Origin: Bacteroidales bacterium
Lineage (GTDB): Bacteria > Bacteroidota > Bacteroidia > Bacteroidales > UBA10428
NCBI GenBank assembly: GCA_016931575.1
Contig: JAFGEO010000111.1
Coordinates: 1-45,610, forward strand
Direction of reading: 5' to 3'
Length of the DNA stretch: 45,610 nucleotides
In this document: positions 14,804 to 22,710 of the stretch, one piece after another
Numbering within the stretch: the first letter of the stretch is position 1
Layout: each line of letters begins with the position of its first letter
Translations under genes and position numbers: made by a program
The notes under the pieces: model-generated
The model's database searches: none
Seen by the model: the letters and a program-made list of their open reading frames with translations, nothing else
Told to the model about the DNA's origin: nothing

Positions 14804-16473
14804 TGCCACATCCACTCCAGCATATTACAGACCTTAGCGAGATTTGTTACCAGGCAGGGTTTGCCTATGTTGTCATTTCACCCGGATCCAGAAATGCCCC
14901 GCTGATCGATGCGTTCAGCTCCCGCTTTCAGGAACGTTGTTACAGCATTGTAGATGAGCGAAGTGCAGCCTATTTTGGCTTGGGGCTCTCCCGCGAAAGC
15001 GGGAAACCTGTAGCCTTGCTCTGCACTTCCGGGACCGCAGTTCTGAATTATGCTCCTGGCCTGGCAGAGGCATATTATCAGCAGGTTCCCCTGCTTGCTG
15101 TTACGGCGGACCGCCCGGCAGAATGGATCGATCAGCAGGATAACCAGACCATCAGACAGGAAGGAATTTACCGGAATTATATAAAGCATTCGGTGGTCTT
15201 ACCCGAAAAGATGTCTTCTGAGGAAAACCTTGAACAGGCACATTCCCGGATCGCCAAGGCGATAGCTGCTGTTTGCATAGCACCCCGCGGCCCTGTGCAC
15301 CTCAACGTGCCCCTTCACGAACCTCTGTATGGCGGGCTGCCTTCCGCTTCTCCGGATCTTCCCGTCCAGGACCTCTGTCTTTCTTCTTCAACAGGTGCGG
15401 AAATACCGCATGGTTTCCTGGATGCCTGGACGCGTGCCGGAAAGATCCTGATACTGCAGGGTCAGGGAACCCCTGATCGCCAATTGCATAAAAACCTTGA
15501 ATGCTTATGCCAGGATCACCGGCTGGTCCTTATGGCAGAAAACATTTCAAACCAATATACCAACGATGCAATAACTACCCCCGACCTCTATTTTGCGCAG
15601 GTGAAGGACGGGGAACTGCCTGAACCCGATCTGTTAATATATACCGGAGGTCAACTGGTCTCAAAACGCATAAAAACATACCTGCGTGGTATCAGGGTGC
15701 AGGAAACCTGGAGGGTGGGGGTGGATGCCTATCCCATGGATACTTTCAGACAGGAAAATAAATTCGTCCCCAGCGATGCAGGGACAATTTTTGAAAAACT
15801 TGGCAGCATGATACAACCGGGAGCTCCCTCTGAGTTTAAATCTGCCTGGATGGCGGCTGCAAGAAAGGTATTGAACTGGCAGAATGAACTACAGAAGTCC
15901 CTGCCGTTCTCTGATGTTTCAGTCGTTCGGGATATCCTGAATTCACTGCCCTCAGGTACCAGGACAGAGTTGGGCAACAGCAGTGCCATACGCTATTCGC
16001 AGCTGGTTCCTGCGAGAGCCGACTTAATCTACTACTCAAACCGCGGAGTATCAGGGATTGACGGCTGCCTTTCAACCGCTTCGGGAACCGCTGCTGCCTC
16101 GGGGGAGCCTTGCTATATTATTCTGGGCGACCTTAGTTTTGTGTATGATTCCAATGCACTTTGGAACCGGGCGCTTTCCAAAAAACTCAGGATCATTGTT
16201 CTTAATAATCAGGGAGGAGGCATCTTCGGACTGATTGAAGGTCCCGGTAAAAAGGCGGCCTTTAAGGACTACTTCCTGGCCCATCATCCGGTTGACCTTC
16301 AAAAATTAGCAGAAGCCTTTAATTTGAATTATTTTTGTGTGAAGGACAAGCAGTCATTGCAGTCGGCACTTGCCGAAACTGCTAAAGGACAGAATGCTGC
16401 AGTAGTGGTGGAAGTCCTTACCGAACAGGAAATTAACACACTGGCTTACCATAGAGTAATGCAGAAAGATTGA
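14803..16473 (+). CDS. menD: 2-succinyl-5-enolpyruvyl-6-hydroxy-3-cyclohexene-1-carboxylate synthase
   Basis: A thiamine-diphosphate enzyme of 556 residues that joins isochorismate and 2-oxoglutarate to give SEPHCHC. The N-terminal VVISPGSRNAPLIDAF and the CTSGTAVLNYAPGLAEAYY block are typical of MenD. The ThDP/Mg site begins at GDLSFVYDSNALWN (Gly442, Asp443), followed by NNQGGGIFGLIEG. The length is normal for the family. The ATG overlaps the menF stop by one base. menB follows after 24 bases. Confidence 0.95.
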   Translation: MPHPLQHITDLSEICYQAGFAYVVISPGSRNAPLIDAFSSRFQERCYSIVDERSAAYFGLGLSRESGKPVALLCTSGTAVLNYAPGLAEAYYQQVPLLAVTADRPAEWIDQQDNQTIRQEGIYRNYIKHSVVLPEKMSSEENLEQAHSRIAKAIAAVCIAPRGPVHLNVPLHEPLYGGLPSASPDLPVQDLCLSSSTGAEIPHGFLDAWTRAGKILILQGQGTPDRQLHKNLECLCQDHRLVLMAENISNQYTNDAITTPDLYFAQVKDGELPEPDLLIYTGGQLVSKRIKTYLRGIRVQETWRVGVDAYPMDTFRQENKFVPSDAGTIFEKLGSMIQPGAPSEFKSAWMAAARKVLNWQNELQKSLPFSDVSVVRDILNSLPSGTRTELGNSSAIRYSQLVPARADLIYYSNRGVSGIDGCLSTASGTAAASGEPCYIILGDLSFVYDSNALWNRALSKKLRIIVLNNQGGGIFGLIEGPGKKAAFKDYFLAHHPVDLQKLAEAFNLNYFCVKDKQSLQSALAETAKGQNAAVVVEVLTEQEINTLAYHRVMQKD

Positions 16474-16497
16474 TCGAAACGGAGAAAAAAGATACGT

Positions 16498-17322
16498 ATG
16501 AGTACAAGCAGGGAGTGGAAAAGCCTCAGGGATTATGAGGAAATAAAATTTGAATTCTGGGAAGGTATTGCCAAAATAACCATCAACAGGCCGCGCTACC
16601 GCAATGCTTTCACGCCGGATACCACCAAGGAAATGTGTGATGCCATGGTAATTTGCAGGGAGAATCCGGATATTTCCGTGGTTATCCTGACAGGTGCCGG
16701 GGATAAGGCATTTTGCAGCGGGGGAGACCAGAATGTAAAGAGCTTTGCGGGTTATATTGGAAAGGATGGAGTTCCCCGATTGAATATCCTGGACCTTCAA
16801 AAACAGATCCGGTCCATTCCCAAGCCGGTAATTGCCATGGTAAACGGCTATGCCATTGGCGGCGGGCATGTCCTTCATGTGGTCTGTGACTTGTCCATTG
16901 CTTCCGGGAATGCGATTTTCGGACAGACAGGGCCTAAAGTCGGAAGTTTTGATGCCGGCTTCGGATCTTCGTACCTTGCCAGGGTTGTCGGGCAGAAAAA
17001 AGCACGGGAGATCTGGTTCCTCTGCGAACAGTACACAGCACAGGAAGCCCTGGATATGGGACTCGTCAATAAGGTTGTACCGCTGGCCGAGCTGGAAGAT
17101 GAAACCGTTAAGTGGTGTCAGAAGATCATGGAGCGAAGCCCGCTGGCCCTCCGGATGATTAAGGCCGGCCTGAATGCCGAGCTTGACGGACAGGCCGGAC
17201 TCCAGGAATTTGCCGGGAATGCAACCATGCTGTACTATATGACGGAAGAAGCACAGGAAGGAAAGAAAGCCTTCCTGGAAAAACGCAAACCTGATTTTAA
17301 AAAATACCCTAAAATGCCCTGA
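16498..17322 (+). CDS. menB: 1,4-dihydroxy-2-naphthoyl-CoA synthase
   Basis: A crotonase-fold enzyme of 274 residues that cyclises O-succinylbenzoyl-CoA. It carries [10 protein letters not shown] near residue 78, the oxyanion-hole stretch [14 protein letters not shown], and the diagnostic [20 protein letters not shown]. The Gly in QTG (Gly145) corresponds to the bicarbonate-dependent type I enzymes; type II enzymes have Asp at this position. The C-terminal [11 protein letters not shown] is also typical. It lies between menD and menA, 6 bases from the latter. Confidence 0.95.
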   Translation: MSTSREWKSLRDYEEIKFEFWEGIAKITINRPRYRNAFTPDTTKEMCDAMVICRENPDISVVILTGAGDKAFCSGGDQNVKSFAGYIGKDGVPRLNILDLQKQIRSIPKPVIAMVNGYAIGGGHVLHVVCDLSIASGNAIFGQTGPKVGSFDAGFGSSYLARVVGQKKAREIWFLCEQYTAQEALDMGLVNKVVPLAELEDETVKWCQKIMERSPLALRMIKAGLNAELDGQAGLQEFAGNATMLYYMTEEAQEGKKAFLEKRKPDFKKYPKMP

Positions 17323-17328
17323 TCGGAC

Positions 17329-18222
17329 ATGAGGATGAAAGTGTGGATACAAGCATTCAGGCTGAGGACATTGCCTCTGGCATTTTCCTGTTCTGTGATG
17401 GGGAGCTTCCTTGCCTGGTCCGGGAATCATTTCCGGTGGGAAATATTCCTGCTCGCTGCCCTGACCACACTTTTCCTGCAGATTCTCTCAAACCTGGCCA
17501 ACGATTTTGGTGATTCGGAACACGGGGTGGATAATGCTGAGCGGGTGGGCCCCATGCGAACGGTGCAGGGAGGTTTGATCAGCAGATCAGCTATGAAGGG
17601 CGCCATTGCCATACTTTCCGTATTAGCCCTGATTTCGGGATCATTACTCATTTTTATTGGACTTGATAGCATAAAGCAGATTGTACTTTTCTTCCTATTG
17701 GGAATCCTGGCTATTGTTGCTGCATTAAAATACACCATTGGAAAAAATCCCTATGGATATGTAGGTTTGGGAGATATCTTCGTTTTTCTGTTTTTCGGGA
17801 TATTGGGAGTATCCGGAACCTATTACCTGCATACCCACCACTTTTCCGCCTGGGTGCTCCTGCCGGCTGCAACCATCGGGTTGCTGAGCTCAGGGGTACT
17901 TAACCTGAATAATATGAGGGATATCAAAAACGATGCGGAGAGCGGGAAACGAACATTGGTCGTGCGATTGGGATCGAAAGGCGCAAAAATCTACCACACC
18001 GTGATCATCGGACTGTCCATGGTCTGCAGCCTGATTTATACCCTTGAATTTTATCATTCAATTTTCCAGCTGCTTTTTATTCTGACATTCCCGCTCTTTG
18101 TTATGAATATCATTGTTGTTATTCAGAATACCGAACCGAAAGCGTTAAATAGTGAGTTAAAGAAACTTGCCATCAGTACCTTTATTTTTGCCATTATTTT
18201 TGGATTGGGATTAGTACTGTAA
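17329..18222 (+). CDS. menA: 1,4-dihydroxy-2-naphthoate polyprenyltransferase
   Basis: A UbiA-family membrane prenyltransferase of 297 residues, with about eight to nine membrane segments, that attaches the isoprenoid tail to DHNA. The two Asp-rich motifs are clear: NDFGDSEHGVDNAERVGPMR (about 59-78) and NNMRDIKNDAESGKRTL (about 197-213). A second in-frame ATG lies two codons after the first; either may be used. The TAA stop shares one base with the ATG of menC. Confidence 0.94.
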   Translation: MRMKVWIQAFRLRTLPLAFSCSVMGSFLAWSGNHFRWEIFLLAALTTLFLQILSNLANDFGDSEHGVDNAERVGPMRTVQGGLISRSAMKGAIAILSVLALISGSLLIFIGLDSIKQIVLFFLLGILAIVAALKYTIGKNPYGYVGLGDIFVFLFFGILGVSGTYYLHTHHFSAWVLLPAATIGLLSSGVLNLNNMRDIKNDAESGKRTLVVRLGSKGAKIYHTVIIGLSMVCSLIYTLEFYHSIFQLLFILTFPLFVMNIIVVIQNTEPKALNSELKKLAISTFIFAIIFGLGLVL

Positions 18223-19280
18223 TGATCAAAGCCGTTATCAGACATAGGGATTTTATATTTAGGAGGGCAGCCACAACTTCCAGGGGAACCCTCCATTCAA
18301 AATCCGTTCATTTCATCGTCCTGTATGATGATGCGAACCCTTTTGTATCAGGGATTGGAGAATGCTCTGTTTTCCCCGGACTGAGTATGGATGATGTGGA
18401 AAATTTCAGCACAAAGCTTGAGGAGGTGGCTCAGATGATCAATAAGGGCTGGTTCAACCTCAATGCTCCCCTCTATGGATTCCCCTCCATTAATTTCGCC
18501 CTTGAAACAGCCTTTCGGGACCTTGAAAACAAAGGAACCAGGATCTTATACCCTTCAAAATTCACTTCCGGGGAGGATTTTATTCCGATCAACGGGCTGA
18601 TCTGGATGGGAAACCTGGAGGATATGGTAAAGCAGATCAATCAAAAGCTGAACGAAGGATTCACCTGCCTGAAAATGAAGATCGGGGCATTGGATTTTAA
18701 TGAGGAATACCTTATTCTTAGCGCTATTCGAAAAGAATATAAAGAAGAAGAGCTGGAAATCAGGCTGGATGCAAACGGGGCTTTTCAGCCCGACGACGCC
18801 CTGGAGCTGCTCTACCGGCTTTCAGATTTAGGTATTCACAGCATAGAGCAGCCCATCCTGCCCTCACAACTGGAAGAAATGGCTGCGCTCTGTGAAACTA
18901 CACCGGTTCCGATTGCCCTGGATGAAGAACTGATCGGCAAGTATCCGGTTGAAAACAAACGGCAACTTTTGAAGCTGATCAATCCGCAGTATATTGTCCT
19001 GAAACCCGGACTGCTTGGGGGTATCAAATCCTGCGAAGAATGGATAAAAGTTGCCGGCGAGCAGGAAACAGGATGGTGGATCACTTCTTCACTGGAAACA
19101 AATATCGGGCTCAATGCCATTGCACAATGGACCTACACACTGAACAGTTCCATGCCCCAGGGATTGAGCACGGGTGGATTGTTTGTAAATAATATAGACT
19201 CCCCCCTTGCACTTGCCGGAGAAAAGTTGTATTATTTCCCCAGAAAAAAATGGGACCTTTCCCTCTTTACCTCAAAATGA
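18222..19280 (+). CDS. menC: o-Succinylbenzoate synthase
   Basis: An enolase-superfamily enzyme of 352 residues that dehydrates SHCHC to o-succinylbenzoate. The catalytic set is complete: Lys151 and Lys153 in LKMK, metal ligands Asp183 (LDANGAF), Glu209 (IEQPI) and Asp234 (ALDEEL), and Lys261 (VLKPGLLGG). The family has low overall sequence identity, and related enzymes can be racemases, but the men context settles the role. It starts on the last base of the menA stop and ends 1 base before the proposed menE start. Confidence 0.94.
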   Translation: MIKAVIRHRDFIFRRAATTSRGTLHSKSVHFIVLYDDANPFVSGIGECSVFPGLSMDDVENFSTKLEEVAQMINKGWFNLNAPLYGFPSINFALETAFRDLENKGTRILYPSKFTSGEDFIPINGLIWMGNLEDMVKQINQKLNEGFTCLKMKIGALDFNEEYLILSAIRKEYKEEELEIRLDANGAFQPDDALELLYRLSDLGIHSIEQPILPSQLEEMAALCETTPVPIALDEELIGKYPVENKRQLLKLINPQYIVLKPGLLGGIKSCEEWIKVAGEQETGWWITSSLETNIGLNAIAQWTYTLNSSMPQGLSTGGLFVNNIDSPLALAGEKLYYFPRKKWDLSLFTSK

Positions 19281-19281
19281 G

Positions 19282-20364
19282 ATGCCCTTACAAAACAATT
19301 ATCACGGACTGATCCTGAACAACAGGATAATACCTGTTGACGACCTGCAGGATTTTTCGGAGACTATGATCTCGGATGGAAGTGTCCCGGAATGGCAGAA
19401 GAAAGTCTTCTCCTTCATTCTCGACTGGGTTGATGACCGGGAGTATATTGAGCAGTTATCCTCCGGAACCACGGGAATACCAAAACAGCTGCAGCTGTCC
19501 AAACAGTCGATGGTCGAATCAGCCGAACAAACCTGTAAGTATTTTGATATCACCTTCGGTCAGACATCCCTGCTTTGTCTTCCGATCGAGTATATTGCCG
19601 GTAAGATGATGGTAATCAGAGCGTTTGTCGGAGGGATGAACCTGTTAATTGCCGAACCCAGCAGTATGCCGGACCTGACTGGTTTTGGACAGATTGATTT
19701 TTGTGCAATGGTGCCGCTACAGGTGTATAACTCCCTGAACAATGTGGATACCCTTCGAAAGATCAGGAAACTGATCATCGGTGGAGGGGAGATCAGGGAT
19801 GAGCTGGAGGTGATGCTGCGTGATATGCCAAACGAGGTCTATGCAAGTTACGGAATGGCCGAAACCTGTTCGCACGTAGCGATCCGGCGCATCAGCGGCA
19901 TGGCACATGAAAGATTCTACCGGGCAATACCGGGCGTAATGTTCTCTACGGATGATCGGAATTGTCTGAAAATCAGTGCCAGTTTCCTGGAGGCTGATGT
20001 TGTGACAAACGATGTGGTGGACCTGATTGACAGGACCTCTTTCCGATGGATCGGAAGGTATGATAACCTGATAAATTCCGGGGGGGTAAAGATTGTACCC
20101 GAGGAGATAGAAGCCCTGGTATCCAAAACCACCGGCCTTGACTGTGCAGTTATAGGATTGCCGGACCAGAAGCTGGGAGAGAAGGTGATCCTCGTACTGG
20201 AAAAGGGGGGTGAGGATATTAACCATGCTGAATTGAAAACCCTCCTGGAGGAAGAGCTGCCTAAACATGCACAACCCAAGGAGATAATCCTTCTGGATGA
20301 GCTGCCAAGGAACCATTCATTTAAAGTTGACCGGAACAAGCTGAAACAGGACTTGAGTAGCTGA
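19282..20364 (+). CDS. menE: O-succinylbenzoate-CoA ligase
   Basis: An ANL-superfamily acyl-CoA synthetase of 360 residues, short as is usual for Bacteroidetes MenE. It has the adenylate P-loop LSSGTTGIPK (about 59-68), the ASYGMAETCSH block, YDNLINSGGVKIVPEEIEAL, and the C-terminal PRNHSFKVDRNKL, whose first Lys should be the adenylation lysine. A longer in-frame start at 19207 would overlap menC by 74 bases and add an unrelated segment, so the ATG at 19282, directly after the menC stop, is preferred. It is the last gene of the operon and is convergent with the DUF302 gene 22 bases away. Confidence 0.93.
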   Translation: MPLQNNYHGLILNNRIIPVDDLQDFSETMISDGSVPEWQKKVFSFILDWVDDREYIEQLSSGTTGIPKQLQLSKQSMVESAEQTCKYFDITFGQTSLLCLPIEYIAGKMMVIRAFVGGMNLLIAEPSSMPDLTGFGQIDFCAMVPLQVYNSLNNVDTLRKIRKLIIGGGEIRDELEVMLRDMPNEVYASYGMAETCSHVAIRRISGMAHERFYRAIPGVMFSTDDRNCLKISASFLEADVVTNDVVDLIDRTSFRWIGRYDNLINSGGVKIVPEEIEALVSKTTGLDCAVIGLPDQKLGEKVILVLEKGGEDINHAELKTLLEEELPKHAQPKEIILLDELPRNHSFKVDRNKLKQDLSS

Positions 20365-20386
20365 TTCTGTTCAGTTATGGAGAGGG

Positions 20387-20776
20387 CTATTCAAGATTTT
20401 CCAGGAAATCTTTAAGTTTTTCACGTATCTCACCGGCCGTTGAGGCCAGTGCTGGATTTTCGATGGCCATCATCGAGGCTACCGGATCGACTACCGAAAC
20501 CTGTGTTTGTCCCGGTGTTTTTTCCTGAAGTACAATATTGCATGGGAGCATCAGCCCGATGTGCTCTTCGCTCTGCACCGCTTCGTAGGCATGTTTCGGG
20601 GAGCAGGCGCCGAGAATAAGATAGGGGCGATAATCCACATTGAGCTTCCCTTTAAACTTCTCATGCATAGCGATCTCAGAGACAATTCCGAATCCGTATG
20701 CAGGAAGTTCTTTTTCTACCCTGGCCCTGCATTCGTCAAGGGGCAGCTTAAGTTGTCTGGTAAAATAGTAATTCAT
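20387..20776 (-). CDS. DUF302 family protein
   Basis: A 129-residue soluble protein with the DUF302 layout: an N-terminal beta/alpha start (YYFTRQLKLPLDECRARVEKEL), the central YLILGACSPKHAYEAVQSEE, then IGLMLPCNIVLQE and VSVVDPVASM. The fold is known structurally, but the biochemical function is not. Two cysteines (in GACSP and LPCNI) are in family-typical places. It is last in a minus-strand cluster with a methyltransferase, a small membrane protein and a thioredoxin, 3 bases after the methyltransferase stop, which hints at a redox or sulfur-related role. Confidence 0.88.
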   Translation of the reverse strand: MNYYFTRQLKLPLDECRARVEKELPAYGFGIVSEIAMHEKFKGKLNVDYRPYLILGACSPKHAYEAVQSEEHIGLMLPCNIVLQEKTPGQTQVSVVDPVASMMAIENPALASTAGEIREKLKDFLENLE

Positions 20777-20779
20777 GGC

Positions 20780-21373
20780 TTATTCTTTTTTTGCTATCAT
20801 TCGGATTATTGAAGCTTCTCCCGAATGAAATACACTTTCAGTTACATTCTGAACGGATTTTTCCATGGACTCGATAAGAAGGTCCCGGAAATCAAGTTTC
20901 AGCGATTCCGGTGAATACAGCATGCCAATGTCTTTTGGACCCCCGGAATTGTAGTGGATCTGCTCTTTGGAGAAAGCTTCCATAAAAAGCCGACCTCCCG
21001 GCTTCAGCATTGCGACAAATTTCCTGTGCAGTTTTACCCTGGAAGCATCAGGAAAATGAGCGTATATCAATCCGATATACTCAAAGGATTCAGCGCAGCT
21101 CCATTCATTCAGGTCAGCTTCATCATAGTGGATGGGAAGGTTTTCTTTTCGGGCTCTTTTCAGTGCCTTTTCTCTGCCGACAGCACTGTAGTCGACAGCG
21201 TACACATTCCAACCCCTGGAAGCGGCGTACAGGGCATTCCGACCCTCCCCTTCAGCCGGCAGCAAAATACTGCCGGCTTCGTGAGAGTCTATGAAATTTC
21301 TGAAAAAGAGGTTGGGATCTTTTCCGTACACAAAGTCATGCTCACCATATCGCTGATCCCACTTCGTTATCAT
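20780..21373 (-). CDS. SAM-dependent methyltransferase (TehB/thiopurine-type)
   Basis: A class I methyltransferase of 197 residues starting WDQRYGEHDFVYGKDPNLF, a beginning typical of TehB-like enzymes. The SAM motif is degenerate but recognisable (SILLPAEGEGRNALYAASRG), followed by VYAVDYSAVGREKAL. Relatives modify small toxic compounds such as tellurite or act on unknown thiols; the substrate here is unknown. Its ATG overlaps the stop of the upstream small membrane-protein gene by 4 bases, so the two are translationally coupled. Confidence 0.85.
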   Translation of the reverse strand: MITKWDQRYGEHDFVYGKDPNLFFRNFIDSHEAGSILLPAEGEGRNALYAASRGWNVYAVDYSAVGREKALKRARKENLPIHYDEADLNEWSCAESFEYIGLIYAHFPDASRVKLHRKFVAMLKPGGRLFMEAFSKEQIHYNSGGPKDIGMLYSPESLKLDFRDLLIESMEKSVQNVTESVFHSGEASIIRMIAKKE

Positions 21374-21600
21374 CCTTCAGCTTCCTTTTCCTTCTTCTCC
21401 CTCTTCTTCAGAAAGTCATTAAGTGTGTCTCCTATCAGGTATCCCATGAGCCCTCCGATAAGCGTACTGGTATGCCAATTGGATGTAATGGCACAGGAAC
21501 CCGAACTACAGCCTATAAAATGCCAGTAAAGATATCCCCCCAGGAGTCCGGCTGCCGTAAAACCGGCAGTGATCAAATATTTTTTATTTATTTTCCGCAT
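21370..21600 (-). CDS. Small two-helix membrane protein (DUF6132-like)
   Basis: A 76-residue protein with two hydrophobic segments (about 9-28 and 45-62) rich in glycine, and between them the Cys-containing stretch GCSSGSCAITSN. It ends in a highly charged tail of Lys and Glu. The pattern of two helices flanking a CxxxxC loop fits the DUF6132 family seen in Bacteroidetes, whose function is unknown. Its position behind trxA suggests a link to thiol chemistry, but that is inference from the neighbours. Confidence 0.75.
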   Translation of the reverse strand: MRKINKKYLITAGFTAAGLLGGYLYWHFIGCSSGSCAITSNWHTSTLIGGLMGYLIGDTLNDFLKKREKKEKEAEG

Positions 21601-21628
21601 GTTCAGAATTATTGCTGAATAATTACAA

Positions 21629-21988
21629 TTAATTTACTTTCAGCACGTCTCCGATGGCTTGCTTAAAGGTATCTTTAGGAAGTGCACCCATGGCCATTTG
21701 AGGCTGACCCTCCAAGGGGATGAAAAGAAGGCTGGGAATGCTGCGGATTCCGAATAAACCGGCCAGTTCCTGCTCTGCTTCGGTGTCTACTTTGAAGATC
21801 TCAAGCTTATCCCCGTATTCCGCCTTTAGTTCTTCCAGGATAGGGGCAACCATTTTACACGGGCCGCACCAGTCAGCATAGAAATCTATAATTGCGGGGG
21901 CTTTGCCCTCATATTTCCATTCCTTGTTTGCTTCGTAGTTAAATACTTTCTCTTTAAAGCTTGTTTGTGTTAAATGTTCAAGTGCCAT
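21629..21988 (-). CDS. trxA: Thioredoxin
   Basis: A 119-residue thioredoxin with the active site WCGPCKMVAPILEEL and the cis-proline region IRSIPSLLFIP. Upstream is PAIIDFYADWCGPC, the classical strand before the active site. It lacks a signal peptide and is cytoplasmic. It is the first gene of the minus-strand cluster that includes DUF6132, a methyltransferase and DUF302. It may supply reductant generally; the gene neighbourhood hints at a more specific partner, but nothing in the sequence fixes one. Confidence 0.93.
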   Translation of the reverse strand: MALEHLTQTSFKEKVFNYEANKEWKYEGKAPAIIDFYADWCGPCKMVAPILEELKAEYGDKLEIFKVDTEAEQELAGLFGIRSIPSLLFIPLEGQPQMAMGALPKDTFKQAIGDVLKVN

Positions 21989-22023
21989 ATTATTTAGTTT
22001 TTATGTTTAACCGAAATTTCCTG

Positions 22024-22031
22024 CAAAGGTT
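22024..22031 (-). promoter_or_regulatory. Probable -7 box for trxA
   Basis: On the minus strand this reads AACCTTTG, one base from the TAnnTTTG consensus, 36 bases upstream of the trxA ATG. A CAAA (TTTG on minus) at 22044-22047 is close but rather near for a -33 element. Confidence 0.4.
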
Positions 22032-22293
22032 CAAAAAACATACCAAAATATCTAAATATATACATATAAACATAATAAAATAATATAAGTAATTAGAAAT
22101 CAACACTTAAAGGTTATATATTTTTTATTAAAAGGGGCATGACAGATCGGCAGCGTCATATTTTGCAAGCGTATTTTTCAATTCAGGTTTATCAAAATGG
22201 CCGAAAAAGCATTTGGGAATCGCAGGTTATCACCTGGCATAGATAGATAATTGAATAAACCGGGGTATTCTCAAACCTGAAGAAGACTTTACT

Positions 22294-22383
22294 ATGCAGC
22301 GGAGTCTGTTACAGTTTCTTTGTTCTTTTGTTGTTTCCATTGTTTTAGCGCAGGAGAACGCAAAAATTTCCACCCCGACCTGA
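22294..22383 (+). pseudogene. Possible remnant: isolated signal-peptide-like ORF
   Basis: An ATG at 22294 opens 29 codons reading MQRSLLQFLCSFVVSIVLAQ and nine further residues to TGA at 22381. The peptide has a basic start, a hydrophobic core and an A-Q end like a Sec signal peptide of a Bacteroidetes secreted protein, but no mature part follows in any obvious frame. It may be the fossil of a lost secreted-protein gene or chance. Confidence 0.3.
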
Positions 22384-22430
22384 GATTGATGGATAAAAAA
22401 TTGGAATAGGATGTAATGAAGCTTAAAATA

Positions 22431-22451
22431 TACATTTGATAGCTACCTTTG
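22431..22451 (+). promoter_or_regulatory. Two overlapping -7 boxes upstream of the S4 gene
   Basis: TACATTTG (22431-22438) and TACCTTTG (22444-22451) both fit TAnnTTTG. The downstream one would start transcription about 20 bases before the GTG at 22477. A TTGG at 22401-22404 could serve as -33 for the first. Confidence 0.55.
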
Positions 22452-22476
22452 CAGGTATCATCTTAAACACCGGAAC

Positions 22477-22695
22477 GTGACACAGAAACAAAAAGAATTT
22501 AAGCTTACTACAGAATACATTGAGCTCATCAAACTACTGAAACTCCTGAACATCGCTGAAAGCGGCTCACATGCCAAATACCTGGTGGAAGCAGGGGAGG
22601 TTAGGCTTAACGGGGAGGTGGAATTACGAAAGCGGGCCAAGTTGAGGGCAGGGGATCGTATTGAGGTATTGGATTGGCTGGTGAATATCGCCTGA
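22477..22695 (+). CDS. S4-domain RNA-binding protein
   Basis: A 72-residue protein consisting of little more than one S4 RNA-binding domain (LIKLLKLLNIAESGSHAKYLVEAGEVRLNGEVELRKRAKL in parts), similar to the YaaA/YbcJ class. It starts with GTG, because no in-frame ATG is available upstream and the short distance from the -7 box fits. The partner RNA is unknown; relatives are linked to ribosome or tRNA/rRNA handling. It stands alone, convergent with the histidine kinase gene 15 bases downstream. Confidence 0.85.
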   Translation: MTQKQKEFKLTTEYIELIKLLKLLNIAESGSHAKYLVEAGEVRLNGEVELRKRAKLRAGDRIEVLDWLVNIA

Positions 22696-22710
22696 AAAGC
22701 GGTACATTTT

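Larger units (their letters stand above)
21989..22476. other. Large AT-rich intergenic region between trxA and the S4 gene
   Basis: This is 488 bases without a full gene. The trxA-proximal part holds a probable minus-strand promoter and a very AT-rich block (22030-22135). The S4-proximal part holds + strand promoters. Between them is a 29-codon ORF (22294-22383) that looks like a stranded signal peptide. No tRNA, repeat array or conserved RNA is recognised. Confidence 0.6.

Noticed and set aside
16354-17430. 358-codon open frame on the minus strand
   Set aside because: It lies opposite menD, menB and menA, whose families are unambiguous; it is an antisense shadow.
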